Notes under the pieces: model-generated
The model's input: only the letters and a program-made list of their open reading frames with translations
What the model was told of the DNA's origin: nothing
The model's database searches: none
Position numbers and translations under genes: made by a program
Assembly: GCA_001917665.1 (NCBI GenBank)
Contig: MNEL01000031.1
Span: 35,043 to 99,042 of the forward strand
Direction of reading: 5' to 3'
Length of the DNA: 64,000 bases
Source of the DNA: Gemmatimonadetes bacterium 13_1_40CM_69_22
Lineage (GTDB): Bacteria; Gemmatimonadota; Gemmatimonadetes; Gemmatimonadales; GWC2-71-9
Part shown: positions 42,503 through 51,071 of the stretch, piece after piece
Layout of the letters: every line of letters begins with the position of its first letter
How positions within the stretch are numbered: the first letter of the stretch is position 1

Positions 42503-43751
42503 GATCACGCGCCTAATCTATCTGCTTCTATTCGTGGCGCCGCAGGTACTGCTCTATCTGTACCTGCGCGAGCGCCTGCCCGACCCGACGCGGCCGCAGC
42601 GGGCGCGCCTCGTGCGCACCGGCCTCGCGGCGGTGTTCACCCTCTTCAACTTGCCCTGGGCCTTCGTCGCCGGCCGCGCGCTGTTCGGCAGCGTGTGGGG
42701 GGTGGGACGGATTCCCTACCTCGGGCCCTGGATCGCATGGCAGCTCCTCGGGTGGATCTTCGGTGCGCTCGTGACCGTGTATCTGCTCGGCAAGGGCGCC
42801 TGGTGGCTGGGCCGCCGGGTGCGTGGTGCGTGGTACGTGGTTCGCTCCGGTGCACCGGCGGACGTGGCCGAGCAACGGACGCAAGCACGCACCACGTACC
42901 ACGCAACGATCTCCCGCCGCCAGTTCCTCGCCCGCGCCACGTACGCCTATGCCGCTGCCGGCGTCGCGCTGTCGACGTACGGCATCTGGAGCGCGTACCG
43001 TCTGCCTCAGCTCACCCGCCGCACCCTGACGTTCCCCGATTTGCCGTCGGGGCTCGACGGTCTCACGCTGCTCCACCTCTCCGACCTGCACGCCGGCATC
43101 CACCTCGGCGCGGACCGGATGCAAGAGATCGTCCGGCAGGCGAACGTGCTCGCGCCCGATCTGATCGTGCAGACGGGCGACATGATCGACATTTCACGCG
43201 CTTACATCCCGGCGTACGTGCGCGCCTTCCGCGACCTGCACGCGCCGCTCGGCGTCGTGACGGTGCTCGGCAACCACGACCGCTATACCGGCGAGCGGGA
43301 AGTGATCCGCGGCTGCCGGGACGCGGGGCAGGTATTCCTACAGAACGACTGTCATCTGATCGAGCGGGGCGGCGCGACGCTCGCGCTGCTCGGCATCGAC
43401 GACCCGCACAACTGGACGGCGGACGACCCCCAGTCGGAGGACGTCACGGCAGCGCGCGCGGCGGCGCCGTCGGACGCGTTCCACGTCCTGCTCGCGCACC
43501 GACCGGGCGCGTGGGACACGGCAGCGCCGCGCGGCATCCCGCTCACGCTGGCCGGGCACATCCACGGCGGACAGTTCTACGTGCCGGGGATCGGCTGGTC
43601 GGCGGGTCGGTTGATCACCAAGTATGTGATGGGGCACTTCCAGAGGGGCAACAGTCAACTGTACGTGAGTCGCGGCATCGGCGTGGTCGGCGTGCCGATC
43701 CGCGTCTTCACGCCGCCGGAGATCGAGCTGTTCACGCTGCGGCGTGGGTGA
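42501..43751 (+). CDS. Membrane-anchored metallophosphoesterase (YkuE-like)
   Basis: 416 residues. Three or four hydrophobic helices occupy residues 4-20, 35-55, 65-85 and 130-148. The calcineurin-like domain follows from about residue 180 with the metal motifs LSDLHAG, GDMID, GNHDR, HRPG and GHIHGGQ, complete for a two-metal phosphoesterase. It is the YkuE/lipid-phosphoesterase kind; substrate unknown. The linker, about residues 106-136, is encoded by heptamer repeats. Start chosen as the first ATG with a membrane segment; it overlaps the divergent S41 start. Confidence 0.88.
   Translation: MITRLIYLLLFVAPQVLLYLYLRERLPDPTRPQRARLVRTGLAAVFTLFNLPWAFVAGRALFGSVWGVGRIPYLGPWIAWQLLGWIFGALVTVYLLGKGAWWLGRRVRGAWYVVRSGAPADVAEQRTQARTTYHATISRRQFLARATYAYAAAGVALSTYGIWSAYRLPQLTRRTLTFPDLPSGLDGLTLLHLSDLHAGIHLGADRMQEIVRQANVLAPDLIVQTGDMIDISRAYIPAYVRAFRDLHAPLGVVTVLGNHDRYTGEREVIRGCRDAGQVFLQNDCHLIERGGATLALLGIDDPHNWTADDPQSEDVTAARAAAPSDAFHVLLAHRPGAWDTAAPRGIPLTLAGHIHGGQFYVPGIGWSAGRLITKYVMGHFQRGNSQLYVSRGIGVVGVPIRVFTPPEIELFTLRRG
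42820..42907. repeat. Inverted pair of heptamer arrays, (GTGCGTG)n facing (CACGTAC)n
   Basis: Left: GTGCGTG, GTGCGTG, GTACGTG, GTTCGCT (42820-42847). Right: CACGCAC, CACGTAC, CACGCAA (42887-42907). 42827-42840 and 42894-42907 are complementary at 13 of 14 positions. Between them is a 12-base palindrome (42848-42859). All inside the phosphoesterase gene. Confidence 0.8.
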
Positions 43752-43758
43752 GCGGTGA

Positions 43759-43819
43759 GCCTGCTGGGGCCCCGCGGAGCGACTGCGTATTTTTGTCGCG
43801 AAGCGGGGCCCCGGCAGGC
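43759..43819. terminator. Long hairpin between the convergent phosphoesterase and TetR genes
   Basis: 17-bp stem (43759-43775 with 43803-43819), one G-T wobble, 27-base loop that contains TATTTTT and a small inner stem (GCGAC/GTCGC). It lies seven bases after one stop and 11 bases before the other. Confidence 0.8.
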
Positions 43820-43830
43820 GAACCCCTGCC

Positions 43831-44409
43831 TCACACGCGTGCCGCCGCGATTGCGTCCCAGGCGGCGTCGAGCGCGAGCGCGACGCCAGCGTGGTTCTCC
43901 GGCCACTGTTTGGCTGTCACCCGGTCGATCACGAGCGTCACCACGCCGAGCCACACCGCCGCCCACACCTCGGCCACCCCGGGCTTGACCGAGCCGTCCG
44001 CCTTCCCTTGCGCGATCAGGCTCTCGAGCCCGAGCCGAAAGTCCCGGGCGACCTTCCCGCTCTCGTCGTCGAGCAGGTCGCCATGACGCTGCAGGAAGAA
44101 CAGCTGTGCGACGGCCGGCTCCCGGCCCGCTCCGGCGGCGAGCCCCCGGCCCAGCTCCGCGAGCTTCTCGCGCGGGCCTACCTTGAGCGCGTCCGCCTCT
44201 TTCACCAGGCGCACGGCCCAGCGCCCCGCCGCGCGATACAGCTCGTTCAGGAGGTGCTGCTTCGAGGCGAAGTGCCGGTAGATGGTGCCTTCCGCGACGC
44301 CGGCCTTCTTGGCGATGAGCGGCGTCGTCGTGAGGTGGTAGCCCGTGGTGGTGAACAGCTCGAGCGCGGCGCGCACCAGCCGCTGATGGGTGAGATCGGC
44401 CTGGGTCAT
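43831..44409 (-). CDS. TetR/AcrR-family transcriptional regulator
   Basis: 192 residues from ATG 44409, which starts the usual TetR helix (LVRAALELFTTTGY); an ATG at 44505 would add 32 atypical residues. The helix-turn-helix is TTTPLIAKKAGVAEGTIYRHFASKQHLL (residues about 24-51). The C-terminal ligand domain is helical. It is divergent from the saccharopine-dehydrogenase-like gene with a 119-base gap, so it may control that gene as well as itself. Confidence 0.92.
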   Translation of the reverse strand: MTQADLTHQRLVRAALELFTTTGYHLTTTPLIAKKAGVAEGTIYRHFASKQHLLNELYRAAGRWAVRLVKEADALKVGPREKLAELGRGLAAGAGREPAVAQLFFLQRHGDLLDDESGKVARDFRLGLESLIAQGKADGSVKPGVAEVWAAVWLGVVTLVIDRVTAKQWPENHAGVALALDAAWDAIAAARV

Positions 44410-44528
44410 CGCGCGCGAATCTAACCAAGCGCCCCGGCCCGCGCGCATCCGGGGTTCCACCGCGTGATCGCTCCCACTAGCTTTCCGCCCGCTCGTTTTC
44501 CTCACCGCAGTCCGGAGGCAAGTGCGCC

Positions 44529-45662
44529 ATGCGCATGCTGGTTTTGGGCGCGGGGCTCCAGGGTTGCGCCTGCGCCTACGATCTGTTGCAGCACCCCGGC
44601 GTGGAACGGGTCACGGTGGCCGACCTGAAGCTCGACCGCTTCCCCGCTTTCCTCGAGTCGCTGGTCGGCAAGCGGCTCGCCCTCGTCAAGCTCGACGTGC
44701 GGGATGCCGCGGCGCTGCGCGACGCCATGCGCGCGCACGACGCCGTGCTGAACGCGGCGCCGTACCATTTCAATCTCGAGGTCTCCAAGGCGGCGGTGGA
44801 GGTCGGCGTGCATTGCGCCGACTTGGGCGGCAACACCGAAATCGTCTTCCAGCAGCGCAAGCTCGACGCGGCAGCGACGCAGCGGAAGGTCTCCGTCGTC
44901 CCGGACTGCGGGCTGGCGCCGGGGATGGTGAACATCCTCGCCGCGGAAGGCATCCGGCGGGTCGGCGAGGCGGACGTGGTGAAGATCTATGTGGGCGGCC
45001 TGCCGCAGCACCCCGAGCCGCCCCTGAACTATCAGATCGTCTACTCACTCGAAGGGGCGCTCGACTACTACACCACGCCGTCCTGGGTGCTGCGCGACGG
45101 CAAGCCGACCCGGGTGGACGCCCTCTCCGAGCTCGAGCAGGTGACCTTCCCGCCGCCGGTGGGCGTGCTCGAGGCGTTCCACACGGGAGGCGGCATCTCC
45201 ATCCTGCCGTGGGCGTACGAGGGCAAGGTCCGCACGATGGAGTACAAGACCCTGCGTTACCCGGGGCACCTCGCGGTCATGCGGCCGATCCGCGAGCTCG
45301 GCCTCCTCGACCTCACGCCCGTCAAGGTGAGGGGAGCGGAGGTCGCACCGCGCGATCTCTTCATCGCCGCCGTGTCCCCCAAGCTCACGAAGCCCGACGG
45401 GCGCGACCTCGTCGCGCTGCGCGTGGACGTGCGCGGACGGAACGGCAAACGGGCTGCGTGGCAGCTGCTCGACTATTACGACGAAGCGCGCGGCGTCAGC
45501 GCGATGATGCGGACGACCGGCTACTCGCTCTCGATCACCGGCGTGATGCAGGTGGACGGGCGGATCAGCGCCAAGGGGGTGCACACTCCGGACGAAGCGG
45601 TACCGTTCGGGGAGTATGTGAGCGAGTTGGCGAAGCGGGGGATCGAGATTCGCGAGATCTAG
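44529..45662 (+). CDS. Saccharopine dehydrogenase-like NAD(P)-dependent oxidoreductase
   Basis: 377 residues with GGAGG ten bases before the ATG (an ATG six bases on is an alternative). The N-terminal Rossmann fold reads MRMLVLGAGLQGCACAYDL, followed by DAVLNAAPYHFNLEV, VHCADLGGNTE and PDCGLAPGMVNIL. This is the lysine-ketoglutarate reductase / saccharopine dehydrogenase family (Lys9-like), which acts in lysine breakdown or synthesis. The KamA-like operon elsewhere in the window also uses lysine, but nothing links them directly. Confidence 0.88.
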   Translation: MRMLVLGAGLQGCACAYDLLQHPGVERVTVADLKLDRFPAFLESLVGKRLALVKLDVRDAAALRDAMRAHDAVLNAAPYHFNLEVSKAAVEVGVHCADLGGNTEIVFQQRKLDAAATQRKVSVVPDCGLAPGMVNILAAEGIRRVGEADVVKIYVGGLPQHPEPPLNYQIVYSLEGALDYYTTPSWVLRDGKPTRVDALSELEQVTFPPPVGVLEAFHTGGGISILPWAYEGKVRTMEYKTLRYPGHLAVMRPIRELGLLDLTPVKVRGAEVAPRDLFIAAVSPKLTKPDGRDLVALRVDVRGRNGKRAAWQLLDYYDEARGVSAMMRTTGYSLSITGVMQVDGRISAKGVHTPDEAVPFGEYVSELAKRGIEIREI

Positions 45663-46792
45663 CGGGACGTGGTTCCGAACACCAGCTGCCCGCCCTCGCT
45701 GCCGCGGCCGTAGCCGACGACGATCAGCGAGTTGCGGAGGAAACGCAGCGCGATCTCGCCGCCCGCGCTGGTGTGCAGGTCGGCGCTGGTCAGCCGCACT
45801 GCCTCACCCGGGCCGAACACGCGCCCCGCATCGAAGAAGGCCACGATCTTGAGCTCGACGAGGCTCGGCTTCCAGAGGGCGGCGTAGCGCGCTTCCAGGC
45901 CGCCCAGCAGCTTGCCGCGTCCGGTGAATCGCCCATCGTGGTAGCCGCGCAGCGAGCGGTACCCGCCCACGGCGACGAACGGCCGCTCGCTCGATTCCAT
46001 CTCCGCTTGCGCCGCGACCGGCGGACTCCCGCCCATCCCTTCCGCGGCGAGCCGCCCGGCCACGACCAGCCTCTCGACCGGATGTACCTGCACGCGCGCG
46101 TCGGCGGTGGTACGCGTATAGCCGCTGCCGCTCGCGAACAGCGCTTCCACGATCACGCCCGTGTGTGGGTCGAGCTCGTTGTCTCGAGTGTCGAGCACGA
46201 CGCCCGCGCGGATGATCTTGTCGGTGAACGGCACCGTCGCCGGATCCACCGTCCCGGAGGCGAGATCGTTGCGGAATACGCTGGGCCCGGGCAGCGCGCG
46301 GAAGTCGCTGCGCTCGAGCGTGGCGCCCGCGAGCGCGCGCAGCGGCCCGACCACCCGACGCTGGATCGTGGCGCGCGCGGCGAAATAGGTCCGGCTCACG
46401 CGGTAGAAGTAGGGCCCCGCCGTCGTGAGGCTGTCGCTCGAGTACTGGGTATCGTTCCCGAGTCCGTAGTACCCGAGCCGGTTGGCGCGCGCGGCCGTGA
46501 GCCGCAGCCCGACACGCCACCCTTCCCACCACGCCGGCGCCCGTGCGTCCACCAGGACGACGTAGCTGCCCTGGGTGCTCGCCGCGGCGTCGAAGCTCAA
46601 GGACGCCAGGTTGTCCTCCGGGCGCTCGACGGCCCCGACCGGACTGTACCGGCCGTAGTGGAATGCGCCCCACCACCCGTCGATCGTGTTGTAATAGGCG
46701 TAGGGATACAGCTGGCCCCGCCAGTAGCGCTGGGCGGCTAGCGCCGGCGCGGCGCCGGCGAGCAGCGCGAGCGCGGCGCTAGCGGCTCGCAG
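45659..46792 (-). CDS. BamA/TamA-like outer-membrane beta-barrel, probable CTG start
   Basis: 377 residues if started at CTG 46792. The frame is open upstream of the TTG at 46600, and the extra residues form a proper signal peptide (LRAASAALALLAGAAPALAAQ-like, ending in AAQ) with no ATG, GTG or TTG to open it. The C-terminal 250 residues are a surface-antigen (D15) barrel: RAGVVLDTRDNELDPHTG, GGYRSLRGYHDGRFTG and GGLEARYA, finishing in alternating strands. No POTRA domains. It is overlapped by the asparaginase stop; it may assemble or anchor outer-membrane material. Confidence 0.75.
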   Translation of the reverse strand: MRAASAALALLAGAAPALAAQRYWRGQLYPYAYYNTIDGWWGAFHYGRYSPVGAVERPEDNLASLSFDAAASTQGSYVVLVDARAPAWWEGWRVGLRLTAARANRLGYYGLGNDTQYSSDSLTTAGPYFYRVSRTYFAARATIQRRVVGPLRALAGATLERSDFRALPGPSVFRNDLASGTVDPATVPFTDKIIRAGVVLDTRDNELDPHTGVIVEALFASGSGYTRTTADARVQVHPVERLVVAGRLAAEGMGGSPPVAAQAEMESSERPFVAVGGYRSLRGYHDGRFTGRGKLLGGLEARYAALWKPSLVELKIVAFFDAGRVFGPGEAVRLTSADLHTSAGGEIALRFLRNSLIVVGYGRGSEGGQLVFGTTSR

Positions 46793-47867
46793 CGGGCCGC
46801 TCGTGCAGATATGCCGTATCGCGCAGCTTCGCCTCCGTGCCGTCGTGCGCCGCGTAGCGCCCCGGGTAGAGCGAGGCGGCGCCGAACTCGCCGCGTTTGT
46901 TCACGGCGTAGAAGTCGAGGCCGAACTTCGGCTTGCCATCGGCGCCGAGCAGCCGCTTCTCGGTCAGCTGGACGACCCGCTTCAGGGTCTCGAGGCAGGC
47001 GTCCGTGGGCTTCAGGCCGCGGCGCATGAACTCGACGGTCAGGAAGCCGCCGCACACCTTGATGTTGGACTCCCCCCGCCCCGTGGAGCCCGCCGCGCCC
47101 ACGTCGTTGTCGGTGTACTGACCCGCACCGATGATCGGGCTGTCCCCGACGCGTCCGGGGATCTTGAACGCGAGCCCGCTCGTCGTCGTCACCGAGGCGA
47201 TGTCGCCCTGGGGGGTGACGGCGTCGCAATTGATCGTGCCGGTCGGCCGCGCCACCATGTGTTCGGCCTCGGGTACGTCGAGAAAGTCGTCGTCCGGATT
47301 CAGGTTGGCCCGCCAGTGCAGCCACACTTCCCGCGCATGCTCGGTGAGCAGGTCTTCGTCCTTGAAGCCGTATTGCAGCGCGAAGCGCTTGGCGCCTTCG
47401 CCCACGAGGAAGATGTGGTTCGTGTACTTGAGCACGAGCTTCGCCACTTCCGACGGCGTCTTGATGCCTTCGAGCGCGCCGACCGCTCCGGCGCGCTTGC
47501 TGGGTCCGTGCATGCACGACGCATCGAGCTGCACGACGCCTGCGGCGTTCGGCAGCCCGCCGTAGCCGACGGAATCGTCGTTCGGATCGAGCTCCTGGAT
47601 CTTCACGCCCTCGATCACCGCGTCGAGCGTGTCGGCGCCCTGCATGAGCATGTCGAACGCCTTCTGCACGGCGCGCAGCCCGTTGGCGCTGGAGAGCGCC
47701 ACGGGTTTTGCGGCCCAACGGCTGGAGGGCGGCAGCGGGCGTGGTGGCTGCATGGGGTAGGGGATGTCCGCCGCCACCGCGGCGGCGACGCCGACGGCGG
47801 TGGAAGCGACGAACTCGCGACGGGACAGGACGTCGGACACGCGGCGCTCCGGCAGGGGTGCGTGCAT
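46779..47867 (-). CDS. N4-(beta-N-acetylglucosaminyl)-L-asparaginase / isoaspartyl peptidase, Tat-exported
   Basis: 362 residues from ATG 47867; a TTG ten codons earlier is possible. The N-terminus has a twin-arginine signal SRREFVAS followed by a hydrophobic stretch, so it is exported folded. The Ntn-hydrolase signature is TGTINCDAV, whose Thr becomes the nucleophile after self-cleavage, with GRVGDSPIIGAGQYTDN and GSTGRGE in the beta chain. Family members remove Asn-linked glycans or isoAsp residues. Linked to the barrel gene by overlap. Confidence 0.9.
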   Translation of the reverse strand: MHAPLPERRVSDVLSRREFVASTAVGVAAAVAADIPYPMQPPRPLPPSSRWAAKPVALSSANGLRAVQKAFDMLMQGADTLDAVIEGVKIQELDPNDDSVGYGGLPNAAGVVQLDASCMHGPSKRAGAVGALEGIKTPSEVAKLVLKYTNHIFLVGEGAKRFALQYGFKDEDLLTEHAREVWLHWRANLNPDDDFLDVPEAEHMVARPTGTINCDAVTPQGDIASVTTTSGLAFKIPGRVGDSPIIGAGQYTDNDVGAAGSTGRGESNIKVCGGFLTVEFMRRGLKPTDACLETLKRVVQLTEKRLLGADGKPKFGLDFYAVNKRGEFGAASLYPGRYAAHDGTEAKLRDTAYLHERPAASR

Positions 47868-48043
47868 GGTTTTACGCGCTGGGGCGGCAGCTGTCAACTT
47901 GCTCCGCCCGCGGCGCGACGATACCGTTCCGACCGTGAACCCTCAAGATCCACCGGGCCCGTGTGCCGTAGTACACGCGGCGAAAGCCGACGCCCTGATC
48001 GCGCGCCGCGTCGCGCAGTATCCCGGTGCCCCCGAGCTGAAGT

Positions 48044-48790
48044 ATGTCCGGCCAACCGTCGCTTGACGTCACGCTCGTCGTCCCCGTGTATAACGAGCGC
48101 GAGAACCTTCCGCTCCTGCTCGAAGAGATCGCCCGTGCGCTCCAGCCGGGGAGGGGAGGCGGGGGGCCGAGTTATGAGATTGTCGCCGTGGACGACGCCT
48201 CGACCGACGGGTCGCTCGACGTGCTCAAGCGGCTGACGCGGGACTACCCCGAGCTGCGCATCGTCGCCTTGGCGCAGCATGCAGGGCAGACCGCCGCGCT
48301 GGCCGCCGGCTTCCGAGCCGCGCGGGGTCGGGCCATCGTGACGCTCGACGCCGACCTGCAGAACGACCCCGCCGACGTCCCCGCCCTTCTCGCCGAGCTG
48401 GAGCAGAGCGGCGCGACGGCGGTCGTGGGCTACCGCGTGAACCGCCACGACAGCGCGTGGAAGCGGCTGCAGAGCCACATCGCGAACGGCGTGCGTAACC
48501 GGCTGAATCGCGAGACGATCCGGGACACCGGCTGCTCGCTCAAGGCGTTCCGCGCCGACGCGGTGCGCGCGCTGCCGCTGTTCAACGGGATGCACCGCTT
48601 TCTGCCTACGCTCATCAAGATGGACGGGGGCACGGTGGTGGAGGTCCCGGTGCGGCACCGGCCCCGGCGGTTCGGCCGCACGAAGTACGGGATGTGGAAC
48701 CGGGTGTTCCGATCTTTCGCCGACGCGCTGGCCGTGCGCTGGATGCAGCGCCGCGCCCTGCGCTACCGGGTGCGGGAGGAGCTGCCGTGA
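48044..48790 (+). CDS. Family 2 glycosyltransferase (dolichyl-/polyprenyl-phosphate sugar transferase type)
   Basis: 248 residues. GT-A fold: DVTLVVPVYNERENLPLLL, VDDASTDGS, TLDADLQNDPAD (the DxD metal site), DTGCSLKAFR and VPVRHRPRRFGRTKYG. It lacks the two C-terminal membrane helices found in many DPM1/ArnC proteins. It should move a sugar from a nucleotide donor to polyprenyl phosphate. Upstream (47868-48043) a possible promoter (TTGCTC, 17 bases, TACCGT at 47899-47927) and a 43-codon frame are seen, without further support. Confidence 0.9.
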   Translation: MSGQPSLDVTLVVPVYNERENLPLLLEEIARALQPGRGGGGPSYEIVAVDDASTDGSLDVLKRLTRDYPELRIVALAQHAGQTAALAAGFRAARGRAIVTLDADLQNDPADVPALLAELEQSGATAVVGYRVNRHDSAWKRLQSHIANGVRNRLNRETIRDTGCSLKAFRADAVRALPLFNGMHRFLPTLIKMDGGTVVEVPVRHRPRRFGRTKYGMWNRVFRSFADALAVRWMQRRALRYRVREELP

Positions 48791-49125
48791 TGCACGACGA
48801 CTGGGTGCGCCACATCGAACAGGAGCTCGACGGCGAGCTGAGCCTGCCCGAGCGCGCGGCGCTGGCGCGCCACCTCGCCGGCTGCCGGCACTGTGCGGAG
48901 GTCCGCGTGAGCCATCTCGAGATGCGAGTGGCGTTCGCGCGTTCCGCCGGGCAGCCCCACGCCCACAGCGTTCCCCGGCCGGCGATCCGGGGGCGGACGC
49001 TAGGGCTGTGGATGGTGATCAGCCTCATCGCCGGCCTCGCCGCGGGCTGGTTTGGGCACCTGCGGTGGGGCGGGCCGGGCCCGGCGACGATCGAGGCGAC
49101 GCGTGCGATGTTCGTGGCGCAGTAG
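48790..49125 (+). CDS. Anti-sigma factor-like protein with zinc-finger and one membrane helix
   Basis: 111 residues; the ATG overlaps the glycosyltransferase stop (TGATG). The N-terminal domain has the zf-HC2 pattern HLAGCRHC (His, Cys, Cys), and one helix (about residues 74-94) spans the membrane. This is the plan of ZAS-type anti-sigma factors, yet no ECF sigma gene is next to it, so its partner must lie elsewhere. The glycosyltransferase neighbour suggests envelope regulation. Confidence 0.75.
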   Translation: MHDDWVRHIEQELDGELSLPERAALARHLAGCRHCAEVRVSHLEMRVAFARSAGQPHAHSVPRPAIRGRTLGLWMVISLIAGLAAGWFGHLRWGGPGPATIEATRAMFVAQ

Positions 49126-49978
49126 CGTCGTGGCGGCGCTGATCGCCGCGCTCCCCACCTCCCCCGCCCGCCCGCAGGCGCCGACCTACCGCCTGACGTA
49201 CCGCTTGCGGGTGGTCGAGCGCGCCGGCGTCGACACGCAGCTGCTCGCAACGGCCGTCGTGAGCGGACCGCCGGAGACGACCCTACGGTTATCGCTCGGC
49301 GTCGCGACCGGGGAGCTGCAGGGGCTGCTCGGCACACTCCCCGAGCCGGACACGGTGAATCTGGCCGGACTGTTCTTCAGCCGGCGGCCGGCGGGCCGGT
49401 CGCGCCGCGGGCTCCCGCTGTTCGAGGAAGACAGCTACCGCCGCTGGGCGCGTGTCGCCTGGGGCGGGACCGCGCGGCTCTATCCCTTCGGCGCCGAGTG
49501 GGCGGACCAGCGCCACGCGCTGTGGGTGGAGATCTCCGTCGACCGCGAGTTCGCCGCCGGAGAGACCCGGCCGAACGAGGAAGTGACACTCGAGGACCCT
49601 GCGGTCGCCTTCAACGCCCGAGCCGTCGTGCCGCCGCGGCGGGTGATGGTGCGGCTGAGCCTCGTGCGCGGGGACACCGCGAGCAGCCCCCGCGCGGTCG
49701 ACCTGATCCCGGAGGCGCCGGGTCGCCGGGTCGGCTTCACCCTGGGCGGCCGGACGTCCGAGTTCGACGTCACGCTGCAACGGCCGGAGCCGCCCCGCAC
49801 CGGTCGCGACAGCGCGCTCGCCACCGACGCGGACGTCGTGTGCCTGCGGCTCGTCGTCCCCGGCTCAGCGGATCCGGCCCAGGTCCGCTGCGGGCGGCTC
49901 GACAACGTGGCCCGCCGGCTCGCCCTGCCGGGCGGCGACACCGTCGTGGCCACCTTCGCGTGGCCGGGCGCGCGCTGA
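49103..49978 (+). CDS. Exported protein of unknown function
   Basis: 291 residues from GTG 49103, which gives a signal peptide MRCSWRSSVVAALIAAL and overlaps the anti-sigma gene by 23 bases; a shorter start at GTG 49130 is possible. Mostly beta sequence, in which positions 30-75 look like repeated strands (TYRLTYRLRVVERAG). No known motif. Confidence 0.6.
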   Translation: MRCSWRSSVVAALIAALPTSPARPQAPTYRLTYRLRVVERAGVDTQLLATAVVSGPPETTLRLSLGVATGELQGLLGTLPEPDTVNLAGLFFSRRPAGRSRRGLPLFEEDSYRRWARVAWGGTARLYPFGAEWADQRHALWVEISVDREFAAGETRPNEEVTLEDPAVAFNARAVVPPRRVMVRLSLVRGDTASSPRAVDLIPEAPGRRVGFTLGGRTSEFDVTLQRPEPPRTGRDSALATDADVVCLRLVVPGSADPAQVRCGRLDNVARRLALPGGDTVVATFAWPGAR

Positions 49979-49996
49979 GCGCGATATCTTCCAGCA

Positions 49997-51055
49997 ATGG
50001 CCAGGAAGCAGCGCCTCGATCCCGCCATCTTCCATCTCCCCGTCGAGCGGATGCGGGAGGGCTACTACTCCGACAAGTACTTCGTGCGCGCGCGCGACGT
50101 GCTCCTCAAGGATCGCCACCGGCCGTGCGTGACGATGCAAGTGTTCGGCAAGGCGCACGCGTTCCTGGGCGGGATCGACGAGGCGATCGCCATCCTCAAG
50201 CTGTGCAGTATGGACTGGGACGAGGTGCAGGTGTACGCCCTGTTCGACGGCGACGAGATCGCGCCGTGGGAGACGGTGCTCCTCATCGAAGGACCGTACG
50301 ACGCCTTCGCCCACCTGGAGACCCTCTATCTCGGCGTGCTGGCCCGCCGTACCAAAGTCGGCACCAACACGCGGCGCGTGGTCGAAGCCGCGAAGCCGAA
50401 GCAGGTGATGTTCTTCCCGGCGCGGCACGACCACTGGCTGGTCCAGACCGGTGACGGCTACGCCGCACACATCGCCGGGGCGATCGGCGTGTCGACGGAC
50501 GCGCAAGCATCGTGGTGGGGCTCGGAAGGGATCGGTACCGTGCCGCACGCGCTCATCGCCGCCTACCACGGCGATACGGTGCTCGCTTCGCAGAAGTTCG
50601 CCGAGCTGATGGACCCGAGCGTGCGGCTCATCACCCTCGTGGACTTCGACAACGATTGCGTGGGCACGTCGCTCAAAGTGGCGCGGGCGTTGGGGGAGCG
50701 GCTGTACGGCGTGCGGGTCGACACCGCGGAGACGCTGGTGGACAAGTCGGTAATCCCGGAGATGGGCACGTTCAAGCCGACCGGCGTCAACCCCCAGCTC
50801 GTCTGGAACGTGCGGCGCGCTCTCGACCGGGAAGGCTTCCAGCACGTCAAGATCGTCGTCTCGGGCGGCTTCACCGTCGAGAAGATCCGCCAGTTCGAGG
50901 AGCAGGACGTTCCGGTGGACATGTACGGCGTCGGCTCCAGCCTGTTCCAAGGCCGCTTCGATTTCACCGCGGACGTCGTGCGGGTGGAGGGGAAGCCGTG
51001 CGCCAAAGTCGGCCGGAGCTACCGGCCGAACCCGCGGCTGGAACGGGTGGAGTGA
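49997..51055 (+). CDS. pncB: Nicotinate phosphoribosyltransferase
   Basis: 352 residues. The fold is that of NAPRTase: EGYYSDKYFVRARD at the N-terminus, IEGPYDAFAHLETLYLGVLARRT (about residues 97-119), the STDAQASWWGSEGIGTVPHALIAA segment containing the ribose-phosphate site, LVDFDNDC and IVVSGGFTVEKI. It joins nicotinate and PRPP to make nicotinate mononucleotide for NAD salvage. ATG start with 18 bases to the upstream gene. Confidence 0.93.
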   Translation: MARKQRLDPAIFHLPVERMREGYYSDKYFVRARDVLLKDRHRPCVTMQVFGKAHAFLGGIDEAIAILKLCSMDWDEVQVYALFDGDEIAPWETVLLIEGPYDAFAHLETLYLGVLARRTKVGTNTRRVVEAAKPKQVMFFPARHDHWLVQTGDGYAAHIAGAIGVSTDAQASWWGSEGIGTVPHALIAAYHGDTVLASQKFAELMDPSVRLITLVDFDNDCVGTSLKVARALGERLYGVRVDTAETLVDKSVIPEMGTFKPTGVNPQLVWNVRRALDREGFQHVKIVVSGGFTVEKIRQFEEQDVPVDMYGVGSSLFQGRFDFTADVVRVEGKPCAKVGRSYRPNPRLERVE

Positions 51056-51071
51056 GTGAGCGGCGTCGTCC

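Noticed and set aside
47935..48066. 43-codon frame with possible promoter before the glycosyltransferase gene
   Set aside because: No ribosome site or recognisable sequence; too short to support.
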